9,206 nucleotides of DNA from UBA9732 sp963609725 (GCA_963609725.1 CAVDLI010000067.1:1-9206); one strand, 5' to 3'; positions 1-6,490 are shown, numbered from the stretch's first letter. Program-made: numbers and translations. The notes: generated from the letters alone by a model not told the origin.

Positions 1-2
1 AT

Positions 3-71
3 GAAGCTTTGGGAAAGCCTTTGGAAGATATATATGATATGAAAAAGCTTAAGAATCTTAACCTCTATTGA
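3..71 (+). CDS. C-terminal fragment of an unidentified protein, cut by the left edge
   Basis: The frame opening at base 3 reads EALGKPLEDIYDMKKLKNLN and ends at TGA (69-71). A helix followed by 'ALGKPLEDIY' resembles the last helix of XRE-type helix-turn-helix regulators, which often end in phrases such as 'ALGKPLEDLY'. Only 22 codons are visible, so the family is a guess. Reading rightwards, it is the only plus-strand coding tail near the terminator-like hairpin at 242-267. Confidence 0.3.
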   Translation, partial: EALGKPLEDIYDMKKLKNLNLY

Positions 72-178
72 AAATCTCTTTTAGATTAATAACCAAAGCA
101 TTCTCTATGGGAAACTATTGAGGATGTTTTTACTACAGCTAGTGTATGTGTAGTTTTAAAAGTATCAAGAAGCAAGGT

Positions 179-212
179 GGCTCTCAAGAAGGAAATTGGA
201 GGCTCTCAAGAA
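179..212. repeat. Two 12-base direct repeats, 22-base period
   Basis: GGCTCTCAAGAA occurs at 179-190 and again at 201-212, exact in both places. The short period suggests slippage or a small duplicated motif. No function can be assigned. Confidence 0.6.
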
Positions 213-241
213 AGATAATATTCAACTTAAATTCCTCTTGA

Positions 242-267
242 AAAACCAGCCCGAAAGCTAGTTTTTT
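242..267 (+). terminator. Probable Rho-independent terminator
   Basis: AAAACCAGC (242-250) pairs with GCTAGTTTT (257-265) across a CCGAAA loop, with one C-A mismatch. The right arm runs into a T tract (TTTTTTCTTTGTTTTT). It points rightwards and would end transcription of whatever precedes it on the plus strand. Confidence 0.5.
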
Positions 268-354
268 CTTTGTTTTTAACAATGGATCAAAGGGTATTAA
301 ATGCTTGTGAAAAATGGCACGAAAACACACGAAAAAGCACTAAAAAACACGCTA

Positions 355-399
355 TTTTTTGCAAAAAGGTTGGATTTTTTTTGCAAAAAAAGTTGGATT
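355..399. repeat. Tandem pair of TTTTTTGCAAAAA(AA)-GTTGGATT units
   Basis: Unit one is at 355-376 and unit two at 377-399. Each has a self-complementary TTTTTTGCAAAAAA core followed by a GTTGGATT tail, and they differ by small A-run changes. The core resembles the TTTTGCAAAAACCTC repeats found elsewhere in the window. It lies downstream of the minus-strand ATPase gene and could form weak A/T hairpins there. Confidence 0.6.
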
Positions 400-485
400 G
401 TACATATCTATAAAATTATTAGAAATAAATAATAATGTATGTTTTCTAAACTTGTGGTAACTTCTCATCAATGCTTGCAAGCTCG

Positions 486-611
486 TTATTCTGTTTCTAT
501 CACATCTTCAAATTGTAATCCAGTATAGTTCTTTACAAGAGCATAGATAACGTCTTTTTGCTCTGCTTCTGACACTGTGACTGGAATTTTATAACTCGAG
601 AGAGTTCTCAT
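486..611 (-). CDS. Possible 41-residue ORF or relic overlapping the 3' end of the DUF4143 gene
   Basis: An ATG at 609-611 opens a frame, +1 relative to the ATPase gene, that ends at TAA 486-488. It includes SSYKIPVTVSEAEQKDVIYA and ends in LQFEDVIETE, a composition that looks like real protein. It overlaps the last 23 bases of the ATPase gene. No good Shine-Dalgarno lies before the ATG. It may be the surviving tail of an older gene whose front was replaced, or a tiny coupled gene. I do not recognise the family. Confidence 0.25.
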   Translation of the reverse strand: MRTLSSYKIPVTVSEAEQKDVIYALVKNYTGLQFEDVIETE

Positions 612-1878
612 TCAGTAAGAATTCATAAAGTCCTAGATGGAGGATACCTTCTTCATCTGTCCATGCTTTCATAGTCGTTTTTGTGATGATAATCTTCTTG
701 TAGAAGTCTTTTGTTTTTCTGAACGGTCTTAACTCAGCCTCGAGTTTTGACGGATCAGTAACATTCAATGCAGATTGTATGTAGTATTTCTTTGAGCCTT
801 TGTTAACGACAAAATCTATTTCACACCGCTTTTTTTCTCTTTTCTCTTTTTTTTGCTCAACTATCTCCACGACACCAACATCAACGGAATATTCACGTTG
901 CAGCAGTTCGTTGTAAATTATATTCTCCATAATATGTGTTTCTTCCTGTTGTCTGAAGTTTAGTCTTGCGTTTCTCAGCCCTATATCTGTGCAGTAATAC
1001 TTTGATGGATATTCAAAGTACTTTTTTCCTTTTATATCATACCGTTTTGCATTACTGAAAAGAAATGCATCCTCAAGATAATTGAGATAGTTAGAAATTG
1101 TTGTGCTGGAAACTTTTATTTTTTTTACTGTTGATAATGTATTTGAAATTTTGCTTGCATTGACAAGAGAGCCAACAGAAGAGCAAAGGTCGTCTGTCAG
1201 TTCGCCCAGAACATCTATGAGCTCGACATCATATCGTTCGATGATATCTTTAAAATAGACCTCGGTGAAAAGGGTCTTCAAGTAGTTCATTTTGCGTGTG
1301 TCGCTCTTCTGCGACAGAACAAGTGGCATACCTCCATAAAGTGCATATTCTTCATATCGCTCAATCTTATCTCCACCTGTAAAGTTGTAGTATTCTTTGA
1401 AAGTCAGGGGATATATTTTGATTTCATCACTTCTTCCACGAAAGGCAGTCAATACATCTTTTGTAAGCATTTTCGAGTTGCTTCCTGTTACATAGATATC
1501 AACATTTCTCATTCGCATTAGGCCATTCAAAACATTATAGAGTTTTATATCCTCATGACTTTTAAGCTCGGCCTTTGTTATTGCATACTGTACTTCATCT
1601 ATAAAGATGTAATGTGTTCTATTGCTTGTTATCCTGCTACGGATATATTTTGATAATTCATCGGGATTGCAGTACTTCATTGATGCATCATCGTCAAGCG
1701 CTATCATAATAATCTGTTCTTCTTTTACGCCAATCTGGATGAGGTAGTCATGGAAGAGATTAAAGAGAAGATAGCTTTTCCCACATCTTCGGATTCCAGT
1801 TATAACTTTTATAAGTCCGTTTCCCATTCTACTGATTATTCTGTCAAGGTAGTCGTCACGTTTGATAGTATTTTCCAT
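589..1878 (-). CDS. AAA+ ATPase of the AAA_14/DUF4143 family
   Basis: A 429-residue cytoplasmic ATPase, full length for the family. The Walker A loop GIRRCGKS is at residues 28-35, Walker B YIFIDEVQ at 90-97, a sensor-1-like TGSNS at 131-135 and an arginine-finger candidate FRGRSDE at 146-152. The C-terminal DUF4143 region (about 200-400) has a winged-helix stretch followed by a degenerate PD-(D/E)XK fold: E318/E324, then EIDFVV at 353-358 and YIQ at 366-368. Gln replaces the usual Lys, as is common in this family. The ATG start is supported by AAGGGA upstream and by a promoter at 1928-1956. The physiological role is unknown for the whole family; these genes are often multicopy, accessory and mobile. 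It appears monocistronic. Confidence 0.93.
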   Translation of the reverse strand: MENTIKRDDYLDRIISRMGNGLIKVITGIRRCGKSYLLFNLFHDYLIQIGVKEEQIIMIALDDDASMKYCNPDELSKYIRSRITSNRTHYIFIDEVQYAITKAELKSHEDIKLYNVLNGLMRMRNVDIYVTGSNSKMLTKDVLTAFRGRSDEIKIYPLTFKEYYNFTGGDKIERYEEYALYGGMPLVLSQKSDTRKMNYLKTLFTEVYFKDIIERYDVELIDVLGELTDDLCSSVGSLVNASKISNTLSTVKKIKVSSTTISNYLNYLEDAFLFSNAKRYDIKGKKYFEYPSKYYCTDIGLRNARLNFRQQEETHIMENIIYNELLQREYSVDVGVVEIVEQKKEKREKKRCEIDFVVNKGSKKYYIQSALNVTDPSKLEAELRPFRKTKDFYKKIIITKTTMKAWTDEEGILHLGLYEFLLNENSLEL

Positions 1879-1904
1879 TTATGTTCCCTTTAAACTTGAG
1901 TGTT

Positions 1905-1991
1905 TTTTACCATAACCTTCAATTGCTAATATATCGAAACTCTAATGGGCAATCAAGGAATTAGTATAAATTTAGGGTAATTTTACCATAA
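1905..1991. repeat. Direct repeats TTTTACCATAA on both sides of the ATPase promoter
   Basis: TTTTACCATAA is at 1905-1915 and again at 1981-1991, 76 bases apart. One copy lies just downstream of the -10 of the minus-strand promoter (about the transcript start), the other upstream of its -35. This placement would suit a repressor that binds two sites and loops the promoter, but the motif is A/T rich and chance is possible. Confidence 0.4.
1928..1956 (-). promoter_or_regulatory. Sigma-70-type promoter of the DUF4143 ATPase gene
   Basis: Read on the minus strand, TTGATT (1951-1956) and TATATT (1928-1933) are separated by 17 bases. The predicted start falls near 1920, giving a leader of about 40 bases with AAGGGA close to the ATG. 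Confidence 0.55.
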
Positions 1992-2260
1992 GTTTCAAGT
2001 CTATTGAGTCCGTCAGTTGATTGTTAGGCGACTTTGTGTATGCAATGGTATCTTCGTCAGTTGACAATGATACAAAGTTGGCTGACTTTTATTTTATTGC
2101 ACCAAAAGAATTAATGGAAAATATGGCATGATTTATGGGCTAAATGACAGGTGTTAAAATCAACGTAAACCTACATATGTTTCAAAAGCCGTTTTGGAAC
2201 ATAAAAGTTTTGGGGTATAAAAGGTATTTATCATGAATAGAATTTTGGGAATTAAGAAAG
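1992..2260. other. Intergenic region with inverted repeats, no gene
   Basis: There is no supported coding sequence. CGTCAGTTGA is repeated directly at 2011-2020 and 2055-2064. ACTTTGT (2031-2037) is inverted as ACAAAGT (2072-2078), and GTCAG (2056-2060) as CTGAC (2082-2086), followed by TTTTATTTTATT. Together these look like an imperfect rightward terminator or a remnant repeat element. A second hairpin is listed at 2179-2200. Confidence 0.4.
2179..2200. repeat. Nine-base hairpin downstream of the ABC remnant
   Basis: GTTTCAAAA pairs with TTTTGGAAC across a GCCG tetraloop, with a single wobble. It could stop minus-strand transcription leaving the ABC remnant, though no good T tract follows on that strand. 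Confidence 0.45.
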
Positions 2261-3286
2261 TTACTCATTGCGTCCTACTACATGTTTTTGAATATTCCCA
2301 GCCTTAATCTCAATTATTGAATCAAAACTATTAACCAAATCCTCTGAAGGCTTATGACAGACATAAAGAATTGTTGTTTCCAAGGAAGAGATAAGTTTCT
2401 CTATACTGCGGGTATTTGTTTTATCAAGAGATGCTGTAATTTCATCTAGAAGCAAAAGTTGTGGATGTTTCAGCAAAGCTCTGGCCAAGCAAAGTCTTTG
2501 TTTCTCTCCACCACTTATTTCAACAACTTCATCTGAAATTCTAGAGGACAAATCATGCTCGTGTAAGAACTCTGAAAGTCCAACCTTATGCATAACATCT
2601 GTTATGTAATCATCAGAGTAGGTTCCTGCAAGGTCCACATTTCCTCTTACGCTATCGTCAAAAATAAAAGGCTCCTGAGATGCATAGGAAAGAAGGTTAT
2701 ACAAAGAAGACATGTCAATTTTTCCCATATCAAGGCCATTAACGCAAAGTTTTCCTTGGTAAGGAATAAAGCCAGCAATCGTTTTTATCAGTGTGGTCTT
2801 TCCTGCTCCACTTTCTCCAATAATCAAATATTTCTTACCCCTCTCAAGGTGCAAGTTTACATTACTGAGGATATAGGAATTTGAGTACTTTACAGAGACA
2901 CAGTTTAAATCAATCGTATCAATTCTTTCTATTTTTTTACTATTGCTATTGGGATTTTTGGATATCTCTGCAAAGACGTCTTCCGATAGTTTCTTGTAGG
3001 ATTTCATGTACGTCAATTCCTCAAAGAATTCTGAAATAGGGTTAAAAATCATAGAACTCAAATATATAACAGCGACTAAGCCTCCAATTGTGAGCATTCC
3101 TTTTGTGTAGAAGAAAGCAGACCCGGAGATGGCGACAAATGTAAGCAAGTTCACAAATAAGGCACACGCTGGACTATACAGAGTTTCTAACTTCCACCAA
3201 TTTGTATACGCACTCGTCAATCCATCAACTTGCTCTCCAAATTTTTTCTCTATATTATAATCGGGTGATAGGGTGTTGTATTGCAC
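2261..3286 (-). pseudogene. ABC exporter (fused permease-ATPase), 5'-truncated remnant
   Basis: The 341 remaining residues match the C-terminal part of an ABC exporter half-transporter, normally about 540-600 residues. They hold the end of an intracellular loop (NIEKKF at 11-16), two membrane helices (about 38-60 and 64-86) and a complete ATPase: Walker A GESGAGKTT 157-165, Q-loop Gln 204, signature ISGGE 257-261, Walker B LLLLDE 277-282, D-loop SLD 286-288 and H-loop His 311. The first helices are missing. In-frame TAG (minus strand, 3299-3301) and TGA stops lie just upstream, and the only start available is a GTG without a clear SD. The break lies in 3287-3373, next to the GC-rich MFS gene. 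Such exporters move peptides, lipids or drugs; the substrate cannot be told. A free ATPase fragment could be expressed, but a working exporter is unlikely. Confidence 0.8.
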
Positions 3287-3373
3287 ATTAATATCGGTCT
3301 AAATTGTTCAAACAGAGGTCAAAGCCAATAATTTTGCTATCCAATGAATTTTGCTGTATGAATTTTGGTGCGA

Positions 3374-4600
3374 TTATTTTGCAGATGTATCGTGTTGTGC
3401 GCCTTTTCCATTTTCAGATGGAAACATATGCAGGCTTTTTGTCATTGCGCACGAAAACAAAATTACGCCTCCAACGGAGAATATTTGCACACCGCACAAA
3501 GTTGCCCCCAACCCAACGAGATCTATCATTGGACCGCCAATAAAGCTAGCCACAAGGTAACCAGATGTAAATGCGCTACCAATAAGCGCCTGCCCTTTGA
3601 GAAACGCGCTTTCTGGCAATGTGTGTGCAACATACCTAATACCTGCGGGCACATACATTGCGTAACCTCCAAACTGTATCAACTCAGCCGCGTATATGAA
3701 ATATACGTTTGGCGCAAGCATTATCAGGAAATTCTTTGCTGCCCACATCCAGCCCGCCAAAGCAAGAAGTCTACGGTTACCTATCTTGTCCGCAAAACGG
3801 CGGTAGATGAGCATGGCAGGCAGTTCCATCATGGCAGAGATGAACATTGCTACACCCAGGTTTGTACTATCACCTCCAACGCGTTGGATGATTTGTAATA
3901 GGTAAGTTTCTGTAAATCCGTGTGAGATTGAAAGGCAGAGCGCACCGGCAAAAAACAAATAAAACTGCGGATACTCACGCATAAAGATGCGTTTTTCGCG
4001 CTCTGTCACGCTCGACGGCTGTTGTTCTGTTACGTTTGGTGCATTGAAGATGAAAACAACTACACATAGCAACAGACATGGCACGATATACAGACCTGGC
4101 AGAATATCCGGCGTGAATTTTTGAACCACCACGCCTACGCAGAGGCTCGAAATGGAATACGCTGCCGAGCCAAATCCACGAGCTACACCAAAGTTGATTT
4201 TTGTTCCCTGTTCATGGTATCCACGATAAAGCGAATTGACTGATGCCATCATGGACTGCGCAAGCATGAATATGAGCACGTATACCACGCAGAAAACAAC
4301 GCCACGCAAGGGAAATAGCAACAGTGCCAGTGCCAGAACTGCAATAATCACGCCCGTCCCAATCATCACCTTTCCAATACGTATCCCTGTGCGTGTAATT
4401 ACTGACGCAGACAGCAATTGAATTCCAACCGCACCAAGATTGCCAATGCCTAGCATAATACCAATCTGTGCATTTCTAAAACCACGGTTGAGAAGGTACG
4501 CTGAGGCATAGACATTGACCATGGCGAGCATGAAGAAATACAGTATTTGAATCATTGCATAGAATGCGGTTGCGTTTTTCTTGGTGATATGAATATTCAT
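3374..4600 (-). CDS. MFS transporter, probable proton symporter of the LacY/MFS_1-like type
   Basis: About 408 residues and roughly 12 hydrophobic segments, as expected for a major facilitator. The N-terminal half has the loop GFRNAQIGIML and the phrase VARGFGSAAYSI, typical of the sugar/nucleoside proton symporter branch. The C-terminal half has YRRFADKIGNRR between helices, a motif-A-like loop. I place the start at ATG 4598-4600: AAGGAAAG lies 9 bases upstream, and a promoter at 4632-4659 would start the transcript inside the longer frame that opens with GTG at 4630. Base composition is unlike its neighbours: bases 3541-3600 have 28/60 G+C, whereas bases 7441-7500 in the helicase gene have 19/60. 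That suggests transfer from another lineage. Substrate unknown. It ends just before the broken ABC gene. Confidence 0.88.
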   Translation of the reverse strand: MNIHITKKNATAFYAMIQILYFFMLAMVNVYASAYLLNRGFRNAQIGIMLGIGNLGAVGIQLLSASVITRTGIRIGKVMIGTGVIIAVLALALLLFPLRGVVFCVVYVLIFMLAQSMMASVNSLYRGYHEQGTKINFGVARGFGSAAYSISSLCVGVVVQKFTPDILPGLYIVPCLLLCVVVFIFNAPNVTEQQPSSVTEREKRIFMREYPQFYLFFAGALCLSISHGFTETYLLQIIQRVGGDSTNLGVAMFISAMMELPAMLIYRRFADKIGNRRLLALAGWMWAAKNFLIMLAPNVYFIYAAELIQFGGYAMYVPAGIRYVAHTLPESAFLKGQALIGSAFTSGYLVASFIGGPMIDLVGLGATLCGVQIFSVGGVILFSCAMTKSLHMFPSENGKGAQHDTSAK

Positions 4601-4631
4601 AATGACAATCTTTCCTTGATGTAAAAGCACT

Positions 4632-4659
4632 ATTATACTATGTACTACAACAACGTCAA
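4632..4659 (-). promoter_or_regulatory. Strong sigma-70-type promoter of the MFS gene
   Basis: On the minus strand, TTGACG (4654-4659) and a perfect TATAAT (4632-4637) are separated by 16 bases. The spacer contains GTACATAG, which shares the core of the upstream 21-base direct repeats. This promoter rules out the longer GTG start of the MFS frame. Confidence 0.7.
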
Positions 4660-4688
4660 AAACTCAATAATGGAAGAATTAAGTTTGC

Positions 4689-4737
4689 TTATACATGGTG
4701 TACATAGCAAGTGTGGTTATACATGGTGTACATAGCA
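4689..4737. promoter_or_regulatory. Two exact 21-base direct repeats upstream of the MFS promoter (candidate operators)
   Basis: Identical 21-base copies (each containing TACATGGTGTACATAG) occupy 4689-4709 and 4717-4737, with a 28-base period. Each copy contains the palindrome TGTACA. They sit about 30 and 58 bases upstream of the -35, a place typical for an activator acting on a transporter gene, for example an AraC-type protein that uses direct repeats. No regulator gene is present nearby. Confidence 0.6.
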
Positions 4738-4835
4738 TAATAAAAATGTAGCACACCAAATTCAAACTTTTTGAGAATTTCCTATGCTTTTTGAAAATTA
4801 TTTAGGAACTGTTCAACTTATTTCGTCTCAGTTCT

Positions 4836-5228
4836 TTAAGAGGTTGCAACACCAAGCTTTTTGCATTTTTCTAGAGCTTGTTTATGACCTTGGAGAGCAG
4901 CCCTGCGATACCAAAAGATTGATTTCTTTACATCATGCTCCACTCCAACGGCATTCTCGTAGAACCAAGCAAGATTATATTGTCCATCGCGGTCACCATG
5001 CTCTGCTGCTTTACGTGTCCAATAGACCGCTTTCTCAAGATTTTTTTCAACCCCTATACCATTGTAATAGAAGTAGCCCACTTGACATTCTGCAAGAGGA
5101 TATCCCTGCTCAGCAAGAGCTAAATGCCCATCAAAGCATTCTTTGTACTGTTGTGTGCTAAAGTATTTCTCAATTAACTCATTGCAGATATCAAACTCTC
5201 TGCAAGGCTTATAATAAGAATCAGACAC
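4836..5228 (-). CDS. Sel1-repeat (SLR) protein, small
   Basis: A 130-residue protein with two clear Sel1-like repeats (about 43-77 and 79-114). Each has the A-x-x-x-L/V-G-x-x-Y-x-x-G-x-G-V pattern followed by A-x-x-W-x-x-K/R-A-A-x-x-G. Sel1 repeats form paired alpha helices used for protein-protein contacts; small free-standing versions have no assigned function. No signal peptide is visible, so it is probably cytoplasmic. The start is GTG (5226-5228), supported by AAGGA nine bases upstream and an in-frame stop just before. It follows the DUF4160 pseudogene by 15 bases and was probably the next gene of the same operon. It is intact although its partner is dead. Confidence 0.85.
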   Translation of the reverse strand: MSDSYYKPCREFDICNELIEKYFSTQQYKECFDGHLALAEQGYPLAECQVGYFYYNGIGVEKNLEKAVYWTRKAAEHGDRDGQYNLAWFYENAVGVEHDVKKSIFWYRRAALQGHKQALEKCKKLGVATS

Positions 5229-5243
5229 TTTCCTTTTTCCTTA

Positions 5244-5508
5244 TTATATCGGTTTAATCTTATCAAAATGTTCTCCTTTCACAGCTTGATTTCAGGCCTT
5301 ATAAGCTTCTTCCTCATGGAAGGCAAGCCATTCTGTTACCATTTTGAACTGTTTCTAAGACAGAGAGCCCGCAAGAAGTTCTCCATCAAGTGATATTGCC
5401 GCCTCATATTCGCTGTAATATACATGAACATAAGGCTTGTTGTGCTGTTTATTATCCTTGAATAGTAGGATATATAACCATACCAGTAAAATGACTCAAT
5501 TCAGGCGT
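5244..5508 (-). pseudogene. DUF4160 protein, decayed
   Basis: Reading leftwards, a strong SD GGAGGTG (minus strand of 5513-5519) is followed by ACG-CCT-GAA-TTG, giving x-P-E-L-S-H-F-T-G-M-V-I-Y. This is the usual DUF4160 opening with the initiator ATG changed to ACG. The frame then shifts by one base between about 5463 and 5472, and continues as DNKQHNKPYVHVYYSEYEAA and SLDGELLAGSLS, the conserved core with the His-rich HNKPxxH motif. A TAG at 5355-5357 and a TGA at 5292-5294 (probably from TGG) interrupt the tail, which ends NQAVKGEHFDKIKPI before TAA 5244-5246. With the frame repaired it would be about 87 residues, normal for the family. DUF4160 genes are often next to DUF2442 or other toxin-antitoxin-like genes; function unproven. 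Confidence 0.85.
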
Positions 5509-5557
5509 AACGCACCTCCAATCTCTAGAATACAAATTGAAAATCAACACTTAAAGT

Positions 5558-5712
5558 TTACTGCAGTGTGTAATAGAAAGCAAATGTGTGGTATTTAAAC
5601 CTTTTGAGAATTCTCTCAAACTCTTCATGACGATATTTCAGTTGTTGGAGTTGTATCTCTTAGGGCGGGTGCTATTCTTCCATCATACATTTTTTGACGG
5701 CTCTTAAGAGAA
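5558..5712 (-). pseudogene. Decayed ORF(s) between the promoter and the DUF4160 relic
   Basis: Two minus-strand frames look like broken coding sequence. One reads LKSRQKMYDGRIAPALRDTT and TPTTEISS, then stops. The frame one step away reads EIQLQQLKYRHEEFERILKR and FKYHTFAFYYTLQ before TAA 5558-5560, a charged, coiled-coil-like segment. A promoter precedes them and the DUF4160 relic follows. The first segment faintly recalls the 'R-x-x-P-x-x-LR...EIS' opening of Phd/YefM antitoxins, but that is too weak to call. Confidence 0.3.
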
Positions 5713-5738
5713 TTCCCCTCGATCTATGAAAATTATAA

Positions 5739-5767
5739 GTTATAAGTTACACGTATAATTGAGTCAA
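5739..5767 (-). promoter_or_regulatory. Promoter of the former DUF4160-Sel1 operon
   Basis: On the minus strand, TTGACT (5762-5767) and TATAAC (5739-5744) are separated by 17 bases. It points at the decayed ORF, the DUF4160 relic and the intact Sel1 gene, and may still drive the latter. Confidence 0.5.
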
Positions 5768-5919
5768 ATTGAAAGAAATATTTGAAGAGAACCTCCAAAC
5801 GGCCTTCATTATTTGAGCTTATTTATTGTAGTAAATGTGTTGCGAACAGATATACATTTGAGTATTACTTGAGTAGGTTGGAGGTTGAATTATGCCAGCA
5901 GTTAAAACAGCAAATGTAA
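5768..5919. other. No gene seen
   Basis: A/T-rich sequence with stops in all frames apart from a short minus-strand frame that runs across the repeat and is not supported by an SD or a recognisable product. Confidence 0.4.
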
Positions 5920-6086
5920 GAGGTTTTTGCAAAACTGTCTTCATGAATCTTGGCTTTGCCTTTTCGGCTAAAAGAGCATTTCTTCTAACTTCATAATACA
6001 CAAAGTATTATTTCAGTTTTCAGAAAATGCTTTTTATCTCGCAAATCCAAAACCAATCTCCACAAAGCTCATTTTGCAAAAACCTC
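5920..6086. repeat. 167-base segment bounded by 15-base perfect inverted repeats
   Basis: GAGGTTTTTGCAAAA (5920-5934) and its exact reverse complement TTTTGCAAAAACCTC (6072-6086) bound the segment, which has no gene. The size and termini resemble a MITE-like element. The right end abuts the antitoxin relic at the point where its first codons should be. No clear target duplication was found. Alternatively, these are two members of a dispersed intergenic repeat that happen to be inverted. Confidence 0.5.
6043..6086 (+). repeat. 44-base dispersed repeat, copy 1
   Basis: Bases 6043-6086 match 9000-9043 in the same orientation at 43 of 44 positions, with a single C/T difference. The 3' end is the TTTTGCAAAAACCTC core. 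Similarity stops sharply after CTC in both copies. Confidence 0.9.
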
Positions 6087-6158
6087 GTAAATGCAAGAAT
6101 AGATTCAAGTATAAAGATGCAAGCTGAGAGTATTCTCTCTCAACTGGGAGAAATAGAT
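6087..6158 (+). pseudogene. RelB/DinJ-type antitoxin, remnant
   Basis: The frame reads VNARIDSSIKMQAESILSQL G, which matches the N-terminal ribbon-helix-helix strand and first helix of RelB/DinJ antitoxins ('MANVNARIDxxxKxxAExIL'). The family's ATG-GCN-AAC start is replaced by the end of the 44-base repeat. After about 22 codons the frame runs directly into the toxin start, so most of the 80-100 residue protein, including the toxin-binding part, has been deleted. It cannot act as an antitoxin. Confidence 0.65.
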
Positions 6159-6490
6159 GGAATATTATCACATCGATTTCGCTCTGCAGGCCAAAGAGCA
6201 TCTGATAAGGAATTTATAACTATATTAAGAACGAGTTATCTTCCCCCATTGTAGCAAGAAGAATTATTACTTTAATTAAGGACGAGATAACCTCTCTTAA
6301 AACATCACCTATGAGAGTACAGACTGTATCTAAAGAGCCATGGTGTACACTTGGAGTTCGTAGAGATAGAGTCAAAAACTATTATATCTATTTCATGGTT
6401 GATGATGAGAACAAGATAGTACATGTGATTGCTATCATCTATGTTAGAAGGGATCAATCCCTACAGCTGGAAGAACTCGGTCTTAAATAA
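6157..6490 (+). pseudogene. RelE/ParE-superfamily toxin, frameshifted
   Basis: ATG 6157-6159 has GGGAG upstream and begins MEYYHIDFALQAKEHL. A one-base insertion between about 6201 and 6209 then shifts the frame, which continues GIYNYIKNELSSPIVARRII, KTSPMRVQTVSKEPW, LGVRRDRVKNYYIYFMVDD and VHVIAIIYVRRDQ, ending at TAA 6488-6490. With the shift repaired it is 110 residues, the normal RelE/ParE length, with the typical 'NYYIxY-x-VD...V-I-x-x-I-x-Y-x-RRDQ' C-terminus. The current frame stops at TAA 6217-6219 after 20 codons, so no toxin should be made. RelE members cut ribosome-bound mRNA and ParE members attack gyrase; which applies cannot be told. The next gene rightwards converges on it. Confidence 0.85.

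Larger units (their letters stand above)
72..485. other. Mostly non-coding stretch with a short open frame, repeats and a hairpin
   Basis: No convincing gene. A plus-strand frame without a start codon is open from 93 to 218 (41 codons, containing LWETIEDVFTTASVC) and could be decayed coding sequence following the fragment at 3-71. The remainder holds the hairpin at 242-267, an A-rich run of 'AAAAnCAC' motifs around 318-350, and two tandem TTTTTTGCAAAAA units at 355-399. Confidence 0.4.

Noticed and set aside
3304..3898. Overlapping plus-strand ORFs opposite the MFS gene
   Set aside because: Antisense shadows of the MFS coding sequence; Cys/His-rich translations without motifs.
4601..4630. 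Ten-codon N-terminal extension of the MFS protein from a GTG
   Set aside because: The promoter and SD position place transcription and translation starts downstream of it; ATG 4600 is preferred.
4689..4737. CRISPR-like array
   Set aside because: Only two repeats, 7-base spacer and no cas genes; it is a promoter-proximal direct repeat.
4784..5161. 125-codon plus-strand ORF
   Set aside because: Antisense to the Sel1-repeat gene, which has clear repeats and an SD.
5819..6001. 60-codon minus-strand ORF
   Set aside because: It crosses the inverted copy of the repeat core and lacks a recognisable domain or SD.
6027..6254. 75-codon plus-strand ORF
   Set aside because: A chimera of the 44-base repeat, the antitoxin remnant and an out-of-frame part of the toxin; described as relics instead.
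6157..6490. Programmed frameshifting in the RelE/ParE toxin
   Set aside because: No slippery heptamer or following structure near the shift, and the antitoxin is also broken, so mutation is the simpler explanation.
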